From Acetobacter sp. UBA5411 (lineage in GTDB: Bacteria; Pseudomonadota; Alphaproteobacteria; Acetobacterales; Acetobacteraceae): a DNA stretch of 37,614 nt. Made by a program: the position numbers and the translations under genes. Below are positions 32,047 through 37,614 of the stretch, piece by piece. Every line of letters begins with the position of its first letter. Position 1 is the stretch's first letter. The notes under the pieces are model-generated. The model was not told the DNA's origin, ran no database searches, and saw only the letters and a list, made by a program, of their open reading frames with translations. The DNA is taken from positions 342,245 through 379,858 of the forward strand of contig NZ_DHNR01000019.1 in assembly GCF_002409645.1 (NCBI RefSeq). Reading direction: 5' to 3'.

Positions 32047-32218
32047 GCATATGCCAGAATTTTGTTCCGGCTCCCCAATTGCGTGAACACCGCGTGCCCA
32101 CAGAGTGACGACGTCCAAACATGTCGTTCAGATCTGCTTAGCGTCAAGTCACCTGAACGGAAAGATGGATAATCATGAGGTTAGCCGGACTGTCGGGATT
32201 TTTAACTGTGGTCCGGGA

Positions 32219-32255
32219 GGCAGGATTGCTTGGAGTTGCCCAAAGCAATCCTGCC
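32219..32255 (-). terminator. Hairpin after mtnA
   Basis: A perfect 13-base inverted repeat, GGCAGGATTGCTT with its complement and an 11-base loop, lies 34 bases beyond the mtnA stop and about 170 bases before the DUF2272 start. Followed on the transcribed strand by TCCCGGACC, not by T residues. Confidence 0.6.
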
Positions 32256-32288
32256 GTTACCAGCACGAAAACCGGCAACGGCCATTCA

Positions 32289-33392
32289 CTACTGCGCGGT
32301 CGTGGCCGGGAAGAGTGACCGCAGCCCTGTTCCACTTGCATCGCAGCAGCCACGTTCTGTTATGAGCCCTGTGACAAGACGGGCAGGCGTTACATCGAAA
32401 GCGGGATTCGCGGCGGAGCTATGCTCTGGGGTGATGCGGACCGCTTCCAACTGACCACCTTTGGTGAGGCCTGTGACCGTAGTGACCTCTAAAGGCGAAC
32501 GTTCCTCTATGGGGATCTCTTTCAGGCCGTCCTGAACACGCCAGTCGATGGTTGTGGAAGGAAGCGCGACCCAGAAGGGCACATCATTGTCACGAGCGGC
32601 GAGGGCTTTGAGATAGGTCCCGATCTTGTTGGCGACATCTCCATTCGCTGTGACGCGATCAGTTCCGACAATGACGATATCGACCTGCCCGTGCTGCATC
32701 AGGTGGCCACCTGCATTATCGACGATGACAGTGTGTGGCACGCCGTGGCTGCCAAGTTCCCATGCGGTCAGAGCCGCTCCCTGATTGCGCGGCCGGGTTT
32801 CATCAACCCACACATGTACATCAAGTCCTTCATCATGCGCCATATAGATGGGGGCCAAAGCCGTTCCCCAATCCACTGTCGCAATCCATCCGGCATTGCA
32901 ATGTGTCAGGATATTGATTCTTTCTCCTGTTTTCTTCCTCTTTTTGATATTCTGGAGCAACTCCAGACCATGTCTGCCGATTGCTTCGTTCTGGGCAACG
33001 TCCTCGTCACAGATAAGACCAGCTTCCGCATAGGCGGCTGCCGCTCGATCCTGCGAGTTCATTGGCCGAAGTTTCTGAAGCATGCGTTCAATGGCCCATC
33101 GAAGATTGATGGCCGTCGGACGCGTAGCAGCCAGCATGGATGCCTCACGTTCCATGGCTTCATCACTTGGGTCTGAGGAAAGAGCCAGAGCCAGTCCATA
33201 GGCTGCGACAGCGCCAATCAGCGGAGCGCCTCTGACCTGCATTGTAATAATGGCATGCGCCACTTGCTCAGATGAAGAAAGATGCAGGATCTCAAGTGCG
33301 AATGGCAGGCGTGTCTGGTCAAAAATGCAGACAGTTCGGTGATCTGTCGGATCTACCCAGACACTTCGGTAAGGCACGCCGTTTATTTTCAT
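32289..33392 (-). CDS. mtnA: Methylthioribose-1-phosphate isomerase
   Basis: 367 residues. It converts methylthioribose 1-phosphate to the ribulose form in methionine salvage. Catalytic Cys165 in THCNAGW and Asp245 in VGTDRVTANGDVANKIGTY are both present; QVRGAPLIG and ETRPRNQGA are family blocks that separate it from eIF2B-alpha relatives. The start ATG at 33392 has AGGA about 11 bases upstream. No other methionine-salvage gene is next to it in this window. Confidence 0.94.
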   Translation of the reverse strand: MKINGVPYRSVWVDPTDHRTVCIFDQTRLPFALEILHLSSSEQVAHAIITMQVRGAPLIGAVAAYGLALALSSDPSDEAMEREASMLAATRPTAINLRWAIERMLQKLRPMNSQDRAAAAYAEAGLICDEDVAQNEAIGRHGLELLQNIKKRKKTGERINILTHCNAGWIATVDWGTALAPIYMAHDEGLDVHVWVDETRPRNQGAALTAWELGSHGVPHTVIVDNAGGHLMQHGQVDIVIVGTDRVTANGDVANKIGTYLKALAARDNDVPFWVALPSTTIDWRVQDGLKEIPIEERSPLEVTTVTGLTKGGQLEAVRITPEHSSAANPAFDVTPARLVTGLITERGCCDASGTGLRSLFPATTAQ

Positions 33393-33890
33393 GGTTGCAT
33401 GATCCTGCGCAAGGAAGAGATGTCGAAAAGCATTAGCGTAGCCAGACGGTCCTCACAAATGACATTATGAGAGTCCATATGAATGTGGATTTGTGAAACG
33501 ATTAGCTGAGGGTAACGGAATGTGCTGACACGATATGAAAAACATGCATACCGTGAAGGCTTTTAAATCATGAGATGCAACAGAACAGAAACGATTGGAA
33601 AAAGTTATTTTTATTTATGGTGTTTTTGAATTTCAGTATTCTCTTTCCTGCTTTCCTTTCTGTAGAAATTGTAAGCGTTTTATTATGAAAAGCAAAATGC
33701 GGATATTGCAAACGTCACTATAAATCTATATTGCATCGTTGATAAATGGTGGGATACTGTCGTGTTTCTGGGTTATTCATAATATCGAATATCTGGCTCC
33801 ATGATGATCTTGCTTTGAAAATAGTGCTTATAAAATCAACAGAGTCATGAAAATGGCCTGTTGCGATACCAACAGGGTGAGACTTGGGAT
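33393..33890. other. AT-rich intergenic region between mtnA and the histone-like gene
   Basis: 498 bases with no credible gene; the central part (about 33560-33840) is strongly AT-rich. It must carry divergent promoters. The best -10-like string for the right-hand gene is TATAAA at 33829, without a good -35 at normal spacing. No riboswitch fold was recognised upstream of mtnA. Confidence 0.5.
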
Positions 33891-34382
33891 ATGGCTAGAA
33901 AACCGACCAAAGAAGTCAAGGCAACTTCTTCTACGACACGACAGGCAGCAAGACAGAAAGCAGAGCCCGTAACAGCGACAAAGAGACGCGCCAAGACAGC
34001 TCCGGAAGAGCCTGTGACGAAGCCGCGTGCGAAGCGTGCCGTTGCTGCGACAAAGGCGGCACCGAAGACGACGGCCAAGGCTTCTCCCAGAAAAGTAGCG
34101 GCTGCTGCGCCAGCGAAACCAGCCCGGAAGACTGCTGTGAAAACAGTTGCCCCGAAAGCTGTTGCGAAAACACCGCGTGCTGCAAAAAGCGTAACGAAGC
34201 CGGCCGGTCGGAAGCAGGAAGTCGTCACCAAGCTGTCAGCTGTTGAAAAGCTGCGCATTACTCAGGAGACGCGCAAGCAGAAGCGTCTGGATCGTCTGGC
34301 TGCTGAAAAGGAAAGTGCTGCAACCAAGCGTCCGGCAGCACGGGGCCGGGCAACGGCTGGTCGCAAGCCTCGTCGCGCCTGA
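33891..34382 (+). CDS. Histone H1-like Lys/Ala/Pro-rich DNA-binding protein
   Basis: 163 residues, dominated by Lys, Ala, Arg, Thr and Pro, with repeated AAK, AKP, PRA and KTA patterns like eukaryotic H1 tails and bacterial HctB/AlgP-type proteins. A short less repetitive segment (KLSAVEKLRITQETRKQKRL, about 117-136) may be helical; the tail ends RGRATAGRKPRRA. No fold other than a basic disordered chain is apparent; nucleoid binding is inferred from composition. The ATG at 33891 is preferred to 33861 because the first ten residues of the longer form are not basic. It ends at a strong terminator. Confidence 0.85.
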   Translation: MARKPTKEVKATSSTTRQAARQKAEPVTATKRRAKTAPEEPVTKPRAKRAVAATKAAPKTTAKASPRKVAAAAPAKPARKTAVKTVAPKAVAKTPRAAKSVTKPAGRKQEVVTKLSAVEKLRITQETRKQKRLDRLAAEKESAATKRPAARGRATAGRKPRRA

Positions 34383-34397
34383 TAGCAAACGGTCTAT

Positions 34398-34436
34398 AAA
34401 AAAGCCTCTTTTCCGTGCTGGAAAAGAGGCTTTTTT
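34398..34436. terminator. Strong bidirectional intrinsic terminator
   Basis: AAAAAAGCCTCTTTTCC, loop GTGCT, and its complement ending GGCTTTTTT: a 17-base perfect stem with an A run before and a T run after, so it works in both directions. It ends the histone-like gene (+) and the flagellar operon (-). Confidence 0.92.
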
Positions 34437-34462
34437 AGTTTCAGGCAGTCAATTTCAGAAGC

Positions 34463-34867
34463 CTAAATGTTCTTTCTGTAGGCGTTGCCAGAGGAGGAAC
34501 GCGGCGTGCTGTATGAACCATTTTTGCCATAATGGGTTTTGTCTCCTGGGGGAGACAGAGAGGCCGTAAGCAGCTGCACAATGTGCCTCTGTGCGATCAT
34601 AGCCTGCTGAAGCAGCGTTCGATTATTTTCGATCGTAAGATTCAATTTTTCTGCAGCAAGAGGCAGTTCTTCCGAACAGCATGGTTTTTCCGGCTCTTCT
34701 GCTACCCTTCGGCATTCAACAGTCACACTGTTGAGTTGCGCCAGCACCGCTTCCTTGCGTTTGAGGAGAGCGATTACCGCGGGCACATTACCTTCCTTTA
34801 AAAATGAATTCTCTTCTTCCAGCAGGGCGTTTGCTTTTTTGATGACGGCAAGGGCTTGGTCCGTCAT
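34463..34867 (-). CDS. FlgN-like flagellar chaperone
   Basis: 134 residues, mostly helical. The N-terminal ANALLEEENSFLKEGNVPAV and LLKRKEAVLAQLNS follow the FlgN pattern (paired helices of LLExE...LxxxD...K...L), and residues 70-105 form a second helix. FlgN holds the hook-filament junction proteins FlgK and FlgL for export. The start ATG overlaps the stop of the rod-binding protein gene by four bases. Sequence identity in this family is low, so the call leans on pattern and operon context. Confidence 0.65.
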   Translation of the reverse strand: MTDQALAVIKKANALLEEENSFLKEGNVPAVIALLKRKEAVLAQLNSVTVECRRVAEEPEKPCCSEELPLAAEKLNLTIENNRTLLQQAMIAQRHIVQLLTASLSPPGDKTHYGKNGSYSTPRSSSGNAYRKNI

Positions 34868-35181
34868 TTTTTTGTTCCTTTTTCCTGCATTTCAAGCATC
34901 TGGTGATAGACGGCCGGAGCGAGCCCCAGACCGCCATTTTTCTCGATCTGTTTTGACATCTCTGTCGTCAGCATAGGACGGAAACTCGACTCTCCTACGC
35001 CGCCGCCAAAGAAGCCCTTGGAGGTATCAACCGTATCGAACATTGGCTGGAGCATCTGACCGACTGTCATTGCTTCAAAGTCAGAGGCGGTTTTCCATAT
35101 TTTCGGATCCCGCACCTGCTTTTGCGATGAGCCCTGTGTCCCGTAAGCAGACGACGTGGCGTTCGTGATTTCGTTACTCAT
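34864..35181 (-). CDS. Stand-alone rod-binding protein (FlgJ N-terminal domain)
   Basis: 105 residues corresponding to the N-terminal rod-binding domain of FlgJ: WKTASDFEAMTVGQMLQPMF, then a GESSFRPMLTTEMSKQIEK block and GLGLAPAVYHQML. The muramidase half of enterobacterial FlgJ is missing, as in many Alphaproteobacteria where a separate enzyme opens the cell wall. It would guide rod assembly in the periplasm. Both ends overlap neighbours by four bases (flgI stop/ATG and TGA/flgN start). Confidence 0.88.
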   Translation of the reverse strand: MSNEITNATSSAYGTQGSSQKQVRDPKIWKTASDFEAMTVGQMLQPMFDTVDTSKGFFGGGVGESSFRPMLTTEMSKQIEKNGGLGLAPAVYHQMLEMQEKGTKK

Positions 35182-36326
35182 CGGACCTCCAGATCAGCTT
35201 GCAGGGCTCCATCCGCCTTGATGGCCTGAAGGATCGAAATCATGTCACGTGGGCCGACTCCCAGCGCGTTCAGGCCGGAGACAAGATCACTCAGGGCCGG
35301 ACCATTGCGCAGTATGCCCAGCTTGGCGTTGTTGCCGTTATTGACGTTGATATTGGTGCGTGGAGCGACTGTGGTGGTGCCATTCGACATCGGACCAGGT
35401 TGTGACACGATGGGTGTTTCTGTGACCTGAATGGTCAGATTGCCCTGTGCAATCGCGACGGTACTGATCCGAACATCGTTGCCGATCACGATGGTGCCGC
35501 TGGCATCATCCACAACGACTTTGGCAAGCGTGTCAGGTTCGACCAGCAAATCGCCGATCCGCGACAGTGCCGGAATGCTATCCTTCAATGTCAGATCAAG
35601 TGAAATGGTGCGTGGATCCATGACGCGAGCGATATTGCCCACACTGCTGTTGATCGCCTGCGCGATGCGTCCAGCCGTCGTGAAATCGGGGTTACGCAAA
35701 GAGAGGTGCATCTGCTTTCGGTTGGCAAGATCAACCGGAACCTCCCGCTCCACAACAGCGCCATTCGCTATGTGACCGTTGGTCGGGATGTTGTGGACGA
35801 TCGAGGCTGCAGCACCTCGGGCGCTGAAAGCGTTAGTCGCAAGAGAGCCCTGCGCAACAGCATAGATTTCTCCGTCAGCCGCCATCAGCGGGGTGACAAG
35901 CAGGGTGCCGCCAGTCAGATCCGTTGCGTCGCCGGTTGCTGAGACTGTCACGTCGATTCGACCACCGCCATGAGAAAAGGCGGGCAGATCAGCCGTCACC
36001 ATAACGGCTGCCACATCATGCGTCTGAAGCTGGATTTCACGATCACGGATATTCACGCCCAGCCGGTTGAGCATGCTGATCAGTGTTTCGCGGGTAAACA
36101 GGACGTTGGTCAGTTTATCGCCGGTTCCATGCAGACCGACGACAAGACCGTAACCGATAAGCTGGTTTGTTCTGACCCCTTCAAAGTCAGCAATGTCCTT
36201 GACGCGAACAAGCGCCGCATTGGCGGCAAAAGACTGTATCAAAAGGAAGCCTGCCAGAAACAGGGCAGACAGAAGAGGAACCCTCTTCAAATGCTCCGTA
36301 TCAGGCCTGCGAGAAAAAAAGGTCAT
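35178..36326 (-). CDS. flgI: Flagellar P-ring protein FlgI
   Basis: 382 residues. Signal peptide with an unusually long charged n-region (SRRPDTEHLKR, then VPLLSALFLAGFLLIQSFA), cleaved near AANA. The mature part has VKDIADFEGVRTNQLIGYGL, VGLHGTGDK, the TAxLPxF block (VTADLPAFSHGGGRIDV) and the C-terminal SDLVSGLNALGVGPRDMI, all family features. FlgI polymerises into the ring in the peptidoglycan layer around the flagellar rod. The gene heads an operon flgI-flgJ-flgN without flgH or flgA next to it, and is divergent from fliX as in Caulobacter. Confidence 0.95.
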   Translation of the reverse strand: MTFFSRRPDTEHLKRVPLLSALFLAGFLLIQSFAANAALVRVKDIADFEGVRTNQLIGYGLVVGLHGTGDKLTNVLFTRETLISMLNRLGVNIRDREIQLQTHDVAAVMVTADLPAFSHGGGRIDVTVSATGDATDLTGGTLLVTPLMAADGEIYAVAQGSLATNAFSARGAAASIVHNIPTNGHIANGAVVEREVPVDLANRKQMHLSLRNPDFTTAGRIAQAINSSVGNIARVMDPRTISLDLTLKDSIPALSRIGDLLVEPDTLAKVVVDDASGTIVIGNDVRISTVAIAQGNLTIQVTETPIVSQPGPMSNGTTTVAPRTNINVNNGNNAKLGILRNGPALSDLVSGLNALGVGPRDMISILQAIKADGALQADLEVR

Positions 36327-36475
36327 GCCGCTCTTTGCCGCTCGTCAATGTTTCGAGCGCACACTATCGACGTGAAGAGCAAACAATTCCTGAACGGACA
36401 GCAGCAAAGCGTTGTTCAGAGCTTTGAAGCGGAACCGAGTGGGGCCAGATTTGGACGAGCCCAGGGAGATGCAAC

Positions 36476-36901
36476 GTGAACAGAATTGGCGCGATCGGCT
36501 ATGTCAGTCGGGGAAAACCCACGACAAAGACGCGGCAGTCAAAGGGGCTTTCAGCCTTTTCGGTCCCTTCCGAGCAGGAAGTCGTGAATGAGCAGCCTGT
36601 GACATCCGTGGCCGCACCTTGTCTTCTGTCTCTTCAGGAAACGGAACCCCAGATTCAGCCGAGGTCGGAAAGACAGATGGTCACTGAGTGGGGAGGGGAG
36701 GCGCTGGAGGCGTTAAGGAAACTTCAGATTGCCTTTCTGGAGGGCAGTGCGGGCACAATGGCGCTCCTTACGGAACTGGAGGAAATTGCCGAACGGTCCC
36801 CCATGGTCCAGCTGCCCGCCTTCACGAATCTGACGACGTCCATAAAGGTGCGGGTGGCCATCGAAACCGCCAAAATGAAGCGCCTCGTCAAGCGTAGATA
36901 A
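36476..36901 (+). CDS. fliX: Flagellar assembly regulator FliX
   Basis: 141 residues. The first about 75 are low-complexity and variable. The conserved C-terminal half (ALRKLQIAFLEGSAGTMALL, then TNLTTSIKVRVAIETAKMK) is the FliX signature. In Caulobacter FliX links assembly of early flagellar structures to the activity of the sigma54 activator FlbD; the same role is assumed here. GTG start with GGGAGA six bases upstream. Divergent from flgI, 149 bases apart; no sigma54-type -24/-12 site was clear in the gap. Confidence 0.85.
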   Translation: MNRIGAIGYVSRGKPTTKTRQSKGLSAFSVPSEQEVVNEQPVTSVAAPCLLSLQETEPQIQPRSERQMVTEWGGEALEALRKLQIAFLEGSAGTMALLTELEEIAERSPMVQLPAFTNLTTSIKVRVAIETAKMKRLVKRR

Positions 36902-36993
36902 GGAGAGGCAAACAACACGGAGAAGGGTCGATTATTCGATTTGCCGGAAAATTATGTGACAGGAATGTTTCAAAGAAAAAAGTGGATTCGTGC

Positions 36994-37022
36994 TTGGCTG
37001 TCTCAGTCCTCGCGGGTATAAG
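36994..37022 (+). promoter_or_regulatory. Probable sigma70 promoter of dksA
   Basis: TTGGCT (36994-36999), a 17-base spacer and TATAAG (37017-37022) form a good housekeeping promoter, leaving a leader of about 40 bases before the dksA ATG at 37070. Confidence 0.55.
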
Positions 37023-37069
37023 CCGCGCATTCGTCAGGGGGCTTTGCCTCAGGGAACGGAGACAATATT

Positions 37070-37483
37070 ATGCTTACACTTCCTCCGGATTATGTGCCTT
37101 CTGAAAAAGAAGAGTTCATGAATCCCCTGCAGGTTGAATATTTCCGCCAGAAATTGGTTAAATGGCGCAATGAACTGCTGAAAGAAGCGGGCGGAACGCT
37201 TGCCAGTCTTTCCGAAGGCGGTATCCACGAAGCCGATGTGACGGACCGGGCCAGTGTCGAGACAGACCGCGCTCTCGAGCTTCGCACGCGCGATCGCGCC
37301 CGCAAATTGATTGGTAAGATCAATCAGGCGCTCCTGCGTATCGAAAACAATGCCTACGGATATTGTGAAGAGACCGGTGAACCTATCGGCCTCAAGCGTC
37401 TGGAAGCCCGTCCCATCGCGACCCTGTCAATTGAGGCTCAGGAGCGTCATGAGCGGATGGAAAAGATCCATCGGGACGATTGA
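37070..37483 (+). CDS. dksA: RNA polymerase-binding transcription factor DksA, one-cysteine type
   Basis: 137 residues. DksA binds the secondary channel of RNA polymerase and, with ppGpp, resets transcription during starvation. The coiled-coil tip residues are present in EADVTDRAS (Asp56 and Asp59). The zinc finger is reduced: the four Cys positions read Cys99, Thr102, Ser120 and Ala123 (YCEETGEPIG and ATLSIEAQE), the one-Cys form known in Alphaproteobacteria, so zinc binding is unlikely. Start ATG 37070 has GGAG eight bases upstream; an internal ATG at 37118 would trim 16 residues. Next to flagellar genes, as in many relatives. Confidence 0.93.
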   Translation: MLTLPPDYVPSEKEEFMNPLQVEYFRQKLVKWRNELLKEAGGTLASLSEGGIHEADVTDRASVETDRALELRTRDRARKLIGKINQALLRIENNAYGYCEETGEPIGLKRLEARPIATLSIEAQERHERMEKIHRDD

Positions 37484-37491
37484 CACCATGC

Positions 37492-37513
37492 GGGGAACAA
37501 AAAAATGTTCCCC
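37492..37513 (+). terminator. Hairpin after dksA
   Basis: GGGGAAC, an eight-base A-rich loop, GTTCCCC: a perfect seven-base stem nine bases after the dksA stop, followed by AAGGATTTTAGG. The T run is short, so termination may be partial. Confidence 0.45.
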
Positions 37514-37569
37514 AAGGATTTTAGGGGGTTGCCGTCATCGCATTCTGACGGTAGGAACCCACCCGCAGC

Positions 37570-37614
<45 letters not shown>

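Noticed and set aside
32144..32353. Minus-strand frame of 69 residues after mtnA with a hydrophobic stretch
   Set aside because: It overlaps the end of mtnA and a perfect 13-base inverted repeat, which is better explained as a terminator.
33393..33560. Possible SAM riboswitch before mtnA
   Set aside because: No conserved SAM-I or SAM-II core was recognisable between the gene and the gap; a covariance-model search would settle it.

Overview
The window looks like a chromosomal segment of an acetic acid bacterium (Acetobacteraceae, Alphaproteobacteria), close to Acetobacter, Gluconobacter or Komagataeibacter; the genus cannot be settled from sequence alone. Pointers are the gpmI-envC-ctpA-YibQ-rppH gene order, the FliX/FlgI divergent flagellar pair, a one-cysteine DksA, a second-type short GltX, an alphaproteobacterial-type SerC and an Mla-type ABC operon ending in a PqiC-like lipoprotein. 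No insertion sequence, phage gene, integrase or CRISPR array was seen.

Layout. 1-5549 (+): the end of an exopolysaccharide cluster: the C-terminal part of a tyrosine autokinase (chain-length control), two GT4 glycosyltransferases, a small secreted unknown protein, a Wzy/ligase-like multi-pass membrane protein and a PAP2 phosphatase, most of them translationally coupled. 5556-12370 (-): rppH, a divergent polysaccharide deacetylase, CtpA protease, EnvC-like murein hydrolase activator, gpmI and a small acidic protein, which looks like an envelope/division block read from gpmI towards rppH. 12575-14120 (+): msrB, upp, rlmH. 14121-21492: an accessory-looking stretch in which the housekeeping gene gltX (-) lies between a 580-residue Ser/Thr-rich repeat protein (DUF4214-like 47-residue repeats) and a 1166-residue methyltransferase-GT2-GT4 fusion. 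21686-25314 (-): mlaE-mlaF-mlaD-pqiC-type lipid transport operon. 25570-29467 (+): argC, grxB, tRNA-Leu(CAA), serC and a DUF2167 protein. 29521-33392: cysteine synthase (-), rhodanese (+), DUF2272 lipoprotein (-), mtnA (-). 33891-37614: histone H1-like protein (+), flgI-rod-binding protein-flgN operon (-), fliX (+), dksA (+) and the 5' half of a tRNA-Thr(GGT).

Most genes are recognisable housekeeping or envelope genes. Convergent gene pairs are separated by clear hairpins (16242, 21615, 29475, 31127, 34398). The parts least explained by known families are the repeat protein with its AT-rich upstream region, the three-domain glycan enzyme, the secreted 130-residue protein inside the polysaccharide cluster, and a 57-residue single-span membrane protein encoded opposite to that cluster. 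All functional statements rest on reading motifs by eye; no database search was run.
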